From Methanolobus sediminis (lineage in GTDB: Archaea; Halobacteriota; Methanosarcinia; Methanosarcinales; Methanosarcinaceae): a stretch of 64,000 nt of DNA. Both the position numbers and the translations under genes were made by a program. The notes below the pieces were generated by a model. It ran no database searches. It was given only the letters and a program-made list of their open reading frames with translations, and had not been told where the DNA came from. The number at the start of each line of letters is the position of its first letter. Position 1 is the first letter of the stretch. The stretch spans positions 930,001-994,000 of the forward strand of contig NZ_CP133592.1 of the NCBI RefSeq assembly GCF_031312595.1, in the 5' to 3' direction. Below are positions 43,888 through 53,070 of this stretch, in pieces.

Positions 43888-45324
43888 TTACTTATTCTGT
43901 AATTTAATACGCTGTGCAAGGATACATTTTCCTCCCCTGTGACCACCCAGAGGATTAAAGGTCGTTCCAAGGGAATTCATGCATCTTGCCATTACAGCCG
44001 CACCACGTGCAAGACCATCGTCTACGAATACCACGTGTTCTTCTATATTGTGATTTATTCCAAGCTCGTGAAGATATTTTAGCACCAGCTTTGGCTTGTT
44101 TCCGGTGATACCTGCTCTTCCAGTGATGCCTATCGCGCTGTCCTCAAAGACAAGACCTTCATCCTGTGCAACCTTTACAAGACGCTGGACAACACGCGCC
44201 ATTACTTCATCGATAACAGCGAACAGAACTTTCACATTGTGCTTTTCGTATATCTCAGCACCAAGCTGTGCAAGCTTATCAAGATCTGTACCATTCTCAC
44301 CGACATCACACCCTATCAGAACAACATTAATAGCATCTGCAGCTTCAGAATTTACAGGCACACTACCATATCTTGTACGTCCCTTTGGAACTTTTTCAAT
44401 GATAATGTAACTCAATATCTTCTCAGCATACTCGTTTATGACCTTGCTTTTCAGTTTCAGTGCAATACCATCAAGGGATTTGCCATCGAAAATGTCAAGA
44501 GCAGTACCTTTTTTGGAATCAACCATTCCTGTTCCTTTAATGATGGTATCAGGAATTGCACCTGCATAACCACAGAAATTTCCTATTGTCTTTGCATAGG
44601 GGAGATCCGGACTGATTATCCTGCCGTCAAGGGTTGTACCAAAGTCCATTGACAGACAGGGGTTGCGGAAATCAACATCCACCCACTTTGCACCTTCCTT
44701 GATACCGGCTGTTGCAAGCTCACCTTCCATCTCGTTAGCAACGATCTCAACACCTGTCGCACCGACAGGAGGAGTTACACTTGCCACCGCACCGTCAAAT
44801 ATGACCTTCTCAAGCTTGGAATATTTCTGGAACCTATCAGGGATATTTGAGATGGCCATTGGAGGTGTCATTCTGTTTGGTGGAACACCTGCCTGAAGAC
44901 ACCCGTCTGCCAATGCCTTGATGAATTCTCCAACCTCATCAGGTGAATCAAAACCCGCTACAACACCAGTTGAACGGACTACAAAATGAACGTCAGTCTT
45001 TATGTCAAGATTTGCCTCTTTCACAGCACCCAGAAGAGTATCCTTTACAAGTTCGCCCACAGACTCCCTTGTCAGCTCTACACCGTTAAGTGTTTTTCCA
45101 AAAACCTCTTCTCCGGGTTTTGGAGGGCGTACATCCCTTGTCATACTAACTGTTTTCTTAACAAGTCTGGTCTTTCCGTCTTCAAGGTTAGTTGCGGTAA
45201 GGATACATTTAGTGGTAGTGTTACCAACTTCTACCGAGGCTACAATAAAATATGATTTTGATTTGTCCTTTAAGTCAAGTAAACGGACTGAAGGGCTTTC
45301 TGCAATTCTTGGTTTATGTGACAT
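43888..45324 (-). CDS. Methanogenesis marker protein 14
   Basis: The 478-residue protein matches methanogenesis marker 14, a family restricted to methanogens and their relatives. It starts with an actin/acetokinase-like phosphate motif, FIVASVEVGNTTTKCILTATN, and has further ATPase-like stretches (SMDFGTTLDGRI; GAAVMARC). Marker proteins are linked to methyl-coenzyme M reductase maturation or related functions, but the role of marker 14 is not established. GAGGGA precedes the ATG. It follows thioredoxin by about 9 bp, so the two are probably one operon. Confidence 0.93.
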   Translation of the reverse strand: MSHKPRIAESPSVRLLDLKDKSKSYFIVASVEVGNTTTKCILTATNLEDGKTRLVKKTVSMTRDVRPPKPGEEVFGKTLNGVELTRESVGELVKDTLLGAVKEANLDIKTDVHFVVRSTGVVAGFDSPDEVGEFIKALADGCLQAGVPPNRMTPPMAISNIPDRFQKYSKLEKVIFDGAVASVTPPVGATGVEIVANEMEGELATAGIKEGAKWVDVDFRNPCLSMDFGTTLDGRIISPDLPYAKTIGNFCGYAGAIPDTIIKGTGMVDSKKGTALDIFDGKSLDGIALKLKSKVINEYAEKILSYIIIEKVPKGRTRYGSVPVNSEAADAINVVLIGCDVGENGTDLDKLAQLGAEIYEKHNVKVLFAVIDEVMARVVQRLVKVAQDEGLVFEDSAIGITGRAGITGNKPKLVLKYLHELGINHNIEEHVVFVDDGLARGAAVMARCMNSLGTTFNPLGGHRGGKCILAQRIKLQNK

Positions 45325-45333
45325 TTATATCCC

Positions 45334-45726
45334 TCAGATGTAAGGCTGAAGTTTCTGGATGATAGTTTGTTTAGGGACAGCACCTATAAGTTTATCGACA
45401 AACTCCCCGTTTTTGAAGATCAGCATTGCAGGAATGCTGGTGATTCCAAACTTTATGGCAGTCATTTTTTCCTCGTCCACGTTCAGTTTCCCGAATACGA
45501 CCTTTCCCTGCATTTCAACAGCCAATTCGTCAAGAACCGGGGAAAGCATGCGGCATGGACCACACCAGGGTGCCCAGCAATCCACAAGAACAAGCGGATA
45601 TTTTGACACTAACTCGTTAAAAGAAGCATCATTTATTGTTACAGGGTTTGAAGGATAGTCCTTCTTTTCCAGAGACTCTTGCAGTTGCTGCATTCTTTTC
45701 TGCCTGATAGATTCTATATCATCCAT
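45334..45726 (-). CDS. trx: Thioredoxin
   Basis: From the ATG at 45726 (AGGGTGA five bases upstream; the longer frame begins with GTG) the protein has 130 residues. After about 30 polar residues comes a thioredoxin fold with WAPWCGPCR (WCGPC at 54-58), the cis-Pro loop GITSIPAML and the ending LIGAVPKQTII. It reduces protein disulfides. Its operon with marker protein 14 hints that redox control is useful to that protein (inference). Confidence 0.95.
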   Translation of the reverse strand: MDDIESIRQKRMQQLQESLEKKDYPSNPVTINDASFNELVSKYPLVLVDCWAPWCGPCRMLSPVLDELAVEMQGKVVFGKLNVDEEKMTAIKFGITSIPAMLIFKNGEFVDKLIGAVPKQTIIQKLQPYI

Positions 45727-45939
45727 TCGATTCACCCTTTTGAATAATACAATTTACAGATATTTAACTGTAGACATGATTTAATATAGACGTGTTAATT
45801 CTTCCTACTATCTATACTCAATGCATTTAAGTTTTTGTATGGTTGTGCGATAACTCGACAATACCATGTAGTACAGGCCAAAACAAATAAACATTAAGAG
45901 GATAGATATTTAGAAAATAATAGGATATCAAGGATTAGA

Positions 45940-46962
45940 ATGGCAAAATGGACTGTTGAACATCTGCTTGGAACTGACCCGCAGGACTTTGAGGTTCTGC
46001 TCTCCCGGTTATTTTCAAAGATGGGATACCACACGGAACTTACCCAGTACTCCAGAGACAAAGGAATTGACCTGGTTATAAGGATAGAAAATTTTGGATT
46101 GGTTCACACATGGCACGTTCAGGCAAAAAGATACTCCAACCCGGTTGGTGTAAAAGATGTCAGGGAATACAGTAGCATCAGGTATCGTGACCATGTTGAT
46201 GGTGTCATAATTGTCACAAGTTCGTCCTTTACTAAGGAAGCCATTGAAGAAGCAGAGCAACATAACCTCAAGCTCATTGACGGTTACCTGCTTGTGGAGA
46301 TGCTGAACCATTATCTTCCAGATGAGTGTGCAGATTCAGATTTTCAATCTGAAAACAATGCACAAGCAAAGCAGGAAGAAAATAATACCGGCGCAATTCT
46401 CAAAAGAGGAGAACAGGTTCTTGCAAATGAAACTGTAATGGTGGGAAACGAGAAATTCACGCTTACCATCACTAACAAAAACATATTTTTGAAAAGGATA
46501 AGCTCCGGTCTTTTCTCAAAAAGTTCAGACATCGAGGAACGTATCGAACTCAAAGACCTTTTAGGACTACACTGCGAACCCGGTAAAATTGTCCTGGTAA
46601 CAGGTAACAAGAAACTTAAATTATACTCACTCAGTTCAAGAAAACTGCAGGTCATCGAAGAAATACTGGAAAGCATGCGTCCTGAATATGTCAGAGGAGA
46701 ACACCTCATCAATTCATCCCGAAATGGAACAAATCTCACTTTACTCACAAATAAACGTCTTGTAATTATGGATAATACAGGAAATGCAGAGCTTGACATA
46801 CCTAACAAAAAGATAGTTGGTGTGGAATTAAAAGGTGGATTCCTGAAAAAAGAGCAATTGATCGTTTCAGAGGATTCAGGAAACATGAAGAAACATTTTC
46901 TGATGGTTGAAAATCCTGCAGAATGGAAAGAAATGATAGAACAATGCGTGAGGAATGTCTGA
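45940..46962 (+). CDS. Mrr-like restriction endonuclease domain fused to two PH-like domains
   Basis: Residues 1-125 form an Mrr-type PD-(D/E)xK nuclease: DPQDFEVLLSRLFSKMGY, then D44 (GIDLVI) and Q61-x-K63 (VQAKRY), and SFTKEAIEEAEQHNLKLIDG. After a polar linker, residues 145-245 and 250-335 look like two bacterial PH/GRAM-like domains (GEQVLANETVMVGNEKFTLT; LTLLTNKRLVIMDNTG). Mrr proteins cut modified or foreign DNA; the PH-like parts may bind proteins or membranes. It is monocistronic with no methylase nearby. Confidence 0.82.
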   Translation: MAKWTVEHLLGTDPQDFEVLLSRLFSKMGYHTELTQYSRDKGIDLVIRIENFGLVHTWHVQAKRYSNPVGVKDVREYSSIRYRDHVDGVIIVTSSSFTKEAIEEAEQHNLKLIDGYLLVEMLNHYLPDECADSDFQSENNAQAKQEENNTGAILKRGEQVLANETVMVGNEKFTLTITNKNIFLKRISSGLFSKSSDIEERIELKDLLGLHCEPGKIVLVTGNKKLKLYSLSSRKLQVIEEILESMRPEYVRGEHLINSSRNGTNLTLLTNKRLVIMDNTGNAELDIPNKKIVGVELKGGFLKKEQLIVSEDSGNMKKHFLMVENPAEWKEMIEQCVRNV

Positions 46963-46999
46963 ATAATAACCAGGACTTCACAAGCGTGAAACCTATATA

Positions 47000-47017
47000 G
47001 TTAGCATCCATACTAAC
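47000..47017. promoter_or_regulatory. TATA element and short inverted repeat upstream of copZ
   Basis: CCTATATAG at 46992-47000 resembles a TATA box; GTTAG (47000-47004) and CTAAC (47013-47017) form a short dyad between it and the expected start of transcription. It may be the operator of a copper-responsive regulator that is not in the window. Confidence 0.35.
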
Positions 47018-47043
47018 AATCAAACAATCGGAGGCTCGAAATC

Positions 47044-47253
47044 ATGACAACAGAAGTTATCAAAATTGAAGGCATGATGTGCGGACACTGCCAGGCAAAT
47101 GTGGAAAAATCCATCGGAGCCGTAGCAGGTGTCAGCGATGTTAAAGTCGATCTTGCAGCAAAGCAGGCCACAGTAACCTTTGACCCTGGTGTTGCAAGTC
47201 TTGATGCTATCAAGTCAGCGGTTACAGATGCTGGTTACACCGTTGTAGCCTGA
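47044..47253 (+). CDS. copZ: Copper chaperone, heavy-metal-associated domain
   Basis: The 69-residue protein is a single HMA domain with metal motif GMMCGHC (about 10-16) and the usual beta-alpha-beta pattern ([19 protein letters not shown]). It should bind Cu(I) and hand it to the ATPase encoded 38 bp downstream. The Gly-His insertion in CGHC rather than C-x-x-C with Ser/Thr is found in some CopZ variants. GGAGG precedes the ATG. Confidence 0.93.
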   Translation: MTTEVIKIEGMMCGHCQANVEKSIGAVAGVSDVKVDLAAKQATVTFDPGVASLDAIKSAVTDAGYTVVA

Positions 47254-47291
47254 TATTTGAAAACCCCTTTTATTATTTTTCTTTTCAACAA

Positions 47292-50060
47292 ATGAAAGCT
47301 AATATCAAAGTCTATGGCATGACATGCATGCACTGTCATAAGCGTGTCACCGATGCAATATCAGCTCTTGAAGGAGTGAATTCTGTAGATGTCAGCCTTG
47401 AAGAGGAAAATGCATCTGTTGATTTCAATCCTTATACTGTCAGTATTGAAGAGATCAAACAGGCAATCACAGATGCAGGATATGAAGTCGGAGAAGATGC
47501 CTGCTCAATTCCTGTTGCAGAGGAGGAAGCCGCATGTCCGATAATAATAGAGGACGATGAACCGGATGTGAATAAAACCGAACCCGGTTCTGTCGAGGAA
47601 ATTGCCTTCAAAGTATCAGGAATGCAATGTTCCGCCTGTTCGCAGAATGTGGAAAGAACACTGAAGAAGCTTGATGGAGTTGTATCGGCTTCAGTAAATC
47701 TGCCAATGGAGAGAGCATCGGTCAGCTATGACCCCGCACTAGTCAGTCTTGAAGATATGGAAAAAGCCATTGATGGAATTGGCTACCATGCGGTAAGGGA
47801 CAAGGTCGTGCTGGAAGTAGGAGGTATGAAGTGTGCGTCCTGCTCGCAGAATGTTGAAAAGATCCTGAAGAAACTCAAAGGTGTCAGTTCCGTAAATGTG
47901 AATATCACTACTGGAAGAGCACAGGTAGAGTACAATTCATCACTTGTCTCAGTTGACGAGATGAGGAAAGCCATCGAAGGTATAGGATACACAGCTTCCC
48001 TGCCTGCTGACAGATATGAAGCTGAAGACAGGGAACGAAAAGAAAGAGAAAAAGAGATACGTAGCCAGAGAAACAATCTGCTGACATCCATTGTTATTCT
48101 TATTCCTATAATGCTCGGAAACATGAGCAACATGTTCCCTGCGTATTTCGGGTTTGTGCCGGATTTCTTTTCAGACAAGAATCTGCTGTTCCTGCTGGCA
48201 ACCATTGTAATGGTGTTCCCGGGAAGACAGTTCTTTGTCGGTACCTACAAGGGCCTGAGGCATGGCGTTACTGACATGAACCTGCTCATTGCCACCGGAA
48301 CGGGTGCAGCTTATGTAATCAGTATTGCAGCTACCTACCTGAACCTTGGCCCTGGTTACCAGCATGTGTACTATGACACCGCTGTAATGCTTATCACTTT
48401 CATAACCCTTGGCAGATACCTTGAAGCAAGGGCAAAGGGAAGGACATCCGAATCCATAAAGAAGCTCATAGGACTCCAGGCAAAGACCGCACGTATCATC
48501 GTTGCAGGTCAGGAGAAGGAAATTCCGGTTGAGGATGTACAGGTTGATGACATCGTTTTTGTCAGACCCGGTGAGAAAATACCGGTTGACGGTGTTGTTA
48601 CTGAAGGAACTTCTGCAATTGATGAATCCATGATAACAGGTGAGAGCATACCTGTTGAGAAAAATGTTGAGGACATGGTGATCGGCTCTACCATCAACAA
48701 GTCAGGAGCACTTAAATTCAGGGCAACAAATGTTGGTGCAGATACAGCCCTTGCAAGAATTATCGAGCTTGTGGAGAACGCCCAGAACTCTAAAGCACCA
48801 ATACAGCGTATTGCCGATGTTGTTGCAGGCCACTTTATTCTTGTAGTTCACGTAATCGCACTTGCAGCATTCTTTTTCTGGTACTTCATTGGATATGAAA
48901 GATTCAATGCTGCAATGAACTCCGGAATCTCAAGTCCGTTCCTGTTCTCACTGCTAATCTCGATCACAGTGCTTGTAATCTCATGCCCATGCGCTGTTGG
49001 ACTCGCAACACCTGCAGCCATCATGGTGGGAACTGGCAAGGGAGCCGAGAATGGTATTCTCATAAAAGGCGGGGAAGCCCTGGAGACAACACTAAAGATT
49101 GATACAATTGTGTTTGATAAAACCGGAACTCTGACAAAAGGCAAGCCTGAACTTACAGATATAATACTTAGTTCAGGACACGACAATGACGAAATACTTG
49201 CAATCGCAGCAAGCGCCGAGAAAGGCTCCGAACATCCTCTTGGAGAAGCTATTGTAAAAGCTGCCCAGGACAAACAACTCAGCCTGAAGAACATTGAGCA
49301 TTTCAATTCTATTGCAGGACACGGGATTGAAGCAACAATTGACGGCAGTAAGGTATTGCTTGGAACCCGCAAGCTCATGGAAGATAATGATATTGACAGC
49401 TCATCGTTGAACCTTGACATGGAAAAACTTGAATCCGAAGGCAAGACTGCCATGATAGTTGCAATGGACGGACAGGCAATTGGTCTGGTTGCCGTTGCAG
49501 ATACACTCAAGGAAAACTCAAAGGAAGCCGTTGAGAAACTTCAGAAAATGAACATTGAAGTTGCAATGATAACCGGTGACAACCGAAGAACTGCCGATGC
49601 CATTGCAGCACAGCTTGGAATTCAAAGAGTTCTGTCTGAAGTTCTTCCCGGAGACAAGGCTTCAGATATCAAAAAGCTTCAGGATGAAGGCAGAATCGTT
49701 GCAATGGTAGGAGATGGCATCAATGATGCACCTGCTCTCACACAGTCCGACATTGGAATTGCCATGGGAGCCGGAACTGATATTGCCATGGAATCTGCAC
49801 AGATCGTCCTGATAAAGAATGATATAAGAGATGTGCTGGCCTCCATCAGACTTAGTCGCCTGACAATGAACAAGATCAAACAGAACCTTTTCTGGGCCCT
49901 GGGGTACAACAGCATCGGAATTCCTCTTGCAGCAGGAATACTTTATCCGTTCATCGGTAAGATAGTCATCACTCCGGAACTGGCTGCCGCATTCATGGCT
50001 ATGAGTTCTGTATCGGTTACAACCAATTCACTGCTGATGAAAAGAAGCAGGATAAAATAA
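47292..50060 (+). CDS. copA: Cu(I)-exporting P-type ATPase with three metal-binding domains
   Basis: The 922-residue P1B-1 ATPase has three N-terminal HMA domains with GMTCMHC, GMQCSAC and GMKCASC, eight membrane helices, a TGES actuator motif, the CPC metal site ([13 protein letters not shown], near 563), phosphorylation motif DKTGT (near 609), an HP motif (SEHPLGE) and GDGINDAP (near 806). [12 protein letters not shown] and [10 protein letters not shown] match the Cu(I) site helices. It pumps excess Cu(I) out of the cell. Three HMA domains is more than the one or two usual in archaea. It forms an operon with copZ. Confidence 0.97.
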   Translation: MKANIKVYGMTCMHCHKRVTDAISALEGVNSVDVSLEEENASVDFNPYTVSIEEIKQAITDAGYEVGEDACSIPVAEEEAACPIIIEDDEPDVNKTEPGSVEEIAFKVSGMQCSACSQNVERTLKKLDGVVSASVNLPMERASVSYDPALVSLEDMEKAIDGIGYHAVRDKVVLEVGGMKCASCSQNVEKILKKLKGVSSVNVNITTGRAQVEYNSSLVSVDEMRKAIEGIGYTASLPADRYEAEDRERKEREKEIRSQRNNLLTSIVILIPIMLGNMSNMFPAYFGFVPDFFSDKNLLFLLATIVMVFPGRQFFVGTYKGLRHGVTDMNLLIATGTGAAYVISIAATYLNLGPGYQHVYYDTAVMLITFITLGRYLEARAKGRTSESIKKLIGLQAKTARIIVAGQEKEIPVEDVQVDDIVFVRPGEKIPVDGVVTEGTSAIDESMITGESIPVEKNVEDMVIGSTINKSGALKFRATNVGADTALARIIELVENAQNSKAPIQRIADVVAGHFILVVHVIALAAFFFWYFIGYERFNAAMNSGISSPFLFSLLISITVLVISCPCAVGLATPAAIMVGTGKGAENGILIKGGEALETTLKIDTIVFDKTGTLTKGKPELTDIILSSGHDNDEILAIAASAEKGSEHPLGEAIVKAAQDKQLSLKNIEHFNSIAGHGIEATIDGSKVLLGTRKLMEDNDIDSSSLNLDMEKLESEGKTAMIVAMDGQAIGLVAVADTLKENSKEAVEKLQKMNIEVAMITGDNRRTADAIAAQLGIQRVLSEVLPGDKASDIKKLQDEGRIVAMVGDGINDAPALTQSDIGIAMGAGTDIAMESAQIVLIKNDIRDVLASIRLSRLTMNKIKQNLFWALGYNSIGIPLAAGILYPFIGKIVITPELAAAFMAMSSVSVTTNSLLMKRSRIK

Positions 50061-50075
50061 AGGAGGAGATGATCA

Positions 50076-50306
50076 ATGGATAATGTATCGGAAAATAAAG
50101 GAAAATATGCTTTCATTGCCAGCATTGTTTCTTCACTTGCACTTGTGATAATTTTTGCAGTCTTCTCCTTTGCAGTGAATGGCTCAAGAGATGTTCCACT
50201 GTACAGTCAGGTCGATATCATTGCAGGTATGATCTTTGTTTTTATTCTCAGCATGATAGTGGCAGCTTCGGTCTGGCCGGGGATCATTGAGAAAAGGATG
50301 AAATAA
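50076..50306 (+). CDS. Small two-helix membrane protein after copA
   Basis: The 76-residue protein has two hydrophobic segments (about 12-34 and 47-68) and a basic end, EKRMK. GGAGGA lies before the ATG, 15 bp after copA, so it is in the copper operon. No family is recognised and it has no cysteine or Met-rich copper motif. It may help assemble the ATPase or only share its control. Confidence 0.75.
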   Translation: MDNVSENKGKYAFIASIVSSLALVIIFAVFSFAVNGSRDVPLYSQVDIIAGMIFVFILSMIVAASVWPGIIEKRMK

Positions 50307-50360
50307 AACCAGGCCACTAATTACTATTTTTATAGAATAGCCTCATTTACTTAAAGTGAA

Positions 50361-50896
50361 ATGCAGATTATCGCAGATGATTTTACTTTAAGGAACTGGG
50401 AAGAAAAAGATGCAGAAAAGCTTGCATCTATTGCAAACAACATGAAGATAGCTGAAAATCTGAATGATGGATTTCCTCATCCCTATTCCATTGAAGATGC
50501 CAGACAGTTCATCTCGCATTCCAGAAAGGATGATCCCACTTACCTGCACCTTGCAATTGAGAAAGAAAGTGTTATTATAGGTAGCATTGGTGCATATTTC
50601 AAGGAGAACGTTCACCGTAAGAACGTAGAAATTGGATATTATCTGGCTGAAGAATACTGGGGACAGGGAATAATGGCAAAGGCTGTCAGGTGCTTTACTC
50701 AATACCTCTTTGACAATTACGATATTATCAGAGTCTGTGCACTGCCGTTCGCAAGGAATGCAAACTCAAGAAGAGTACTGGAAAAGCAGGGTTCAGATGT
50801 GAAGCCATCCTAAAAAATAGTATTATCAAAAATGGCATTGTACAGGATGACTGCATCTATGCCATTCTGAAAAATGAGTTCAAAACTGAATCATGA
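50361..50896 (+). pseudogene. GNAT acetyltransferase with a frameshift near its C-terminus
   Basis: The protein is a RimJ/RimL-like N-acetyltransferase: FTLRNWEEKDAEKLASI, IGYYLAEEYWGQGIMAKAV (the acetyl-CoA loop) and ARNANSRRVLEKQG. The main frame stops at 50811, just after this motif. The missing end continues in the next frame from 50792 (FRCEAILKNS and so on, to TGA at 50894), which is the usual GNAT C-terminus. One base appears lost in GGTTCAGA near 50790-50794. It is a recent pseudogene or a sequencing error. Confidence 0.85.
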
Positions 50897-50902
50897 TTTA
50901 AC

Positions 50903-51886
50903 CTATTCCTCAAGATCGATATGAGGATTTATGTCACATCCGGTACACGGCAGGCACATTGTCTCAAAAGTATCCGCACGCAGACCATATTCATCCAGTT
51001 TCTCTTTAAGGAAACGATTGAGATCAAGTAATCTTTCTGCTGACGGCCTTTCGATTATAACCTCACCCTCACGCAGCGGATGTCTGGCTGCTGCCCTGAG
51101 GATTGGAACAACACCAATGGAAACAAGTTCCTCAATCCCCTTCCTTGCGGATTCATCAGATTCTCCAAGGCCGATAATGACATTGGAACAAACCTTATTC
51201 TTGCCAAATACCTTCACGCCCTCTCTGAGAGCATTGAGCAGGTATTCAAGGTCCTGATCAGGACATAATTCTGCGTGGAGTTTACGGTCCATTGTCTCAA
51301 CATTGTATTTGAGTTCGGTAGCACCTGCAAATTTTAGTCTGCAAGTTGAATCTTCAGTTGGATAGACTGAAACTCCGATTGGAACGTTGTATTTTTCCCT
51401 GAGCCTGCGGATGAGTTTCTCTGCTCTGTCAACTTCATCTTCGGCTGATATTTCCACACCGGAAGTAATTGAAATAGCTTTCATCCTTCCAGTTTCATGA
51501 GCTTCGGCTATCATCTTAAGCATCTGATCCATGCTCTTGACCTTACCGCTAAGTTTGGGAACCGGACAGAACTTACAGTCAAAGATACATTGCTCGCACA
51601 TGGTTATGAACGCCTGATCAGGACAGTGGATAAGCTCTTCTTCAATACTGCCTCTGGCGATCTCAACACCATCTTTTCTGATAACAAGTTCCTCACCTTC
51701 CATTTCGGCCTGAAGAGGAGATTCCTTTTTCACAGCAAGACGGACACGGTGTCCTTCTGAATTGAAAAAGAAAGCAACGTTGCCAGCTCCAGGACCTGCT
51801 GTAGGTATGGTTAACCAGTGAATGAGTGAGGGGTCCATATTTACAGAACCCACAGAGATGAGTTGAGCTTTAGTTTCTGGTTTCAT
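50903..51886 (-). CDS. Radical SAM protein, biotin-synthase-related (COG2516-like)
   Basis: The 327-residue protein has the radical SAM motif CIFDCKFC (C100, C104, C107), SITSGVE and ELKYNVETMD, and a C-terminal CLPCTGCD that could bind a second cluster. An N-terminal part of about 85 residues precedes the barrel, which is unusual for BioB. The product is unknown; related enzymes insert sulfur or make small cofactors. It lies 70 bp after the siroheme-reductase-like gene in the same direction and may be co-transcribed with it. GGAGA precedes the ATG; it ends with TAG. Confidence 0.85.
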   Translation of the reverse strand: MKPETKAQLISVGSVNMDPSLIHWLTIPTAGPGAGNVAFFFNSEGHRVRLAVKKESPLQAEMEGEELVIRKDGVEIARGSIEEELIHCPDQAFITMCEQCIFDCKFCPVPKLSGKVKSMDQMLKMIAEAHETGRMKAISITSGVEISAEDEVDRAEKLIRRLREKYNVPIGVSVYPTEDSTCRLKFAGATELKYNVETMDRKLHAELCPDQDLEYLLNALREGVKVFGKNKVCSNVIIGLGESDESARKGIEELVSIGVVPILRAAARHPLREGEVIIERPSAERLLDLNRFLKEKLDEYGLRADTFETMCLPCTGCDINPHIDLEE

Positions 51887-51956
51887 GAATTCTCCGACAT
51901 CAGTAATATGGTCGTTTTTACTAAATAAATGATTATACCGGTTATTTTTGCCGGGA

Positions 51957-52811
51957 TTATTTCACTTTTTCCCCAAACTTATCAATGCCACATCGATCTA
52001 TGACATCACCCAATCGTTCTCCTTCAAGGGCATCCTCCCGATAGAATTCAAGGGTCTTTTCAAGGATATCAAATACGTAATCTTTATTTTCAGTTCTTAG
52101 CAGCATGTCACCCATGCGTGGCTTTTTGCCTACTTTACCACCGACAAATATTGTAAATCCCTGTACCTGTTTCTGCATGGCATCCTTGCGGCATGCACTT
52201 ATGCATGAACCACAGGATACGCACTTATTCATATTAAGATAAAGAATACCATTCTCTATTGTGATAGCAGATGAGCCGCATGCTTTCTCGCATGCCCTGC
52301 ACATCACACAGTTCTCTTCAATGAAAAACGGCTCGCAGAATCCCATGATACCAAAGTCATTTTCCTGGACTTTGAGGCATGATGCAGGACAACCTGTTAC
52401 CGCAATCTTGAATTTGTATGGTACAGGTTCTGCAAAATAGAGCTCATCAATTTCTTCACATATTCCCTGACAGTCAATAAGTCCGCGTTTGCATACCCTG
52501 TCCCCCTGGCAGGCGACTACTGCACGTATTTTTTTACCTGAAGCTCCGGGTCCTATGTCTTTAGAATCCATGTCATTTCTGGCAGCTTCGGTATTGTCCA
52601 GATGGACAAACGGAATTTCAATTCCCTGACGTGAGGTTACGTGAACATATCCTTTGCCATAACGGTCCGCTGCATCTGCAACTGCCCGAAGGTAGTCAGA
52701 TGTCAGATTTCCACCCGCAGCATGAAGGCGCATTGAGAAGAAATCTTCCTGCCTCTGGGAAAGAAAGCCTTTCTCCTTGAGCAGGTCTTTGTTTGTGTTG
52801 GTTTTTACCAT
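51957..52811 (-). CDS. Siroheme sulfite/nitrite-reductase-like protein (Dsr-LP type) with 2[4Fe-4S] ferredoxin insert
   Basis: From the ATG at 52811 (284 residues) the protein has a ferredoxin-like half HVTSRQGIEIPFVH, siroheme-cluster cysteines C101/C107 (CQGDRVC) and C141/C145 (TGCPASC), and two [4Fe-4S] motifs (C168-C178 and C197-C207). It matches the small Dsr-like proteins of methanogens and the C-terminal half of Fsr. It should reduce sulfite, nitrite or a related substrate, receiving electrons from a partner. The divergent YHS-FrhB gene is the obvious candidate. The start is chosen for AAGTGA upstream; a GTG three codons earlier is possible. Confidence 0.88.
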   Translation of the reverse strand: MVKTNTNKDLLKEKGFLSQRQEDFFSMRLHAAGGNLTSDYLRAVADAADRYGKGYVHVTSRQGIEIPFVHLDNTEAARNDMDSKDIGPGASGKKIRAVVACQGDRVCKRGLIDCQGICEEIDELYFAEPVPYKFKIAVTGCPASCLKVQENDFGIMGFCEPFFIEENCVMCRACEKACGSSAITIENGILYLNMNKCVSCGSCISACRKDAMQKQVQGFTIFVGGKVGKKPRMGDMLLRTENKDYVFDILEKTLEFYREDALEGERLGDVIDRCGIDKFGEKVK

Positions 52812-52958
52812 TTGGGTCACTTCTGTTCCAGTTGGTATTTTAGTTACTTAATTATGCCATAGAATACACATTCAATGATTTAAAAACAAGTTTACTTGAT
52901 ATACCGTATCTTGTAAAAACATTGTGCCCTGAATTTTCTCATAAATAATAATTATAAC

Positions 52959-52994
52959 TAATAATCATTATGCTGCGAACCATCATGATTATTA
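52959..52994. promoter_or_regulatory. Perfect 10-bp inverted repeat in the shared promoter region
   Basis: TAATAATCAT (52959-52968) and ATGATTATTA (52985-52994) form a perfect dyad with a 16-bp spacer midway between the divergent siroheme-reductase-like and YHS-FrhB genes. TATA-like elements lie on both sides (about 52880-52890 minus and 53009-53016 plus), so it could control both genes. Confidence 0.55.
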
Positions 52995-53070
52995 AATTCA
53001 AATTTAGTTTTATACCATAAGAACGATATACGAATTATACTAAGGACATCCGCGATCCTGGGAGATTAAG

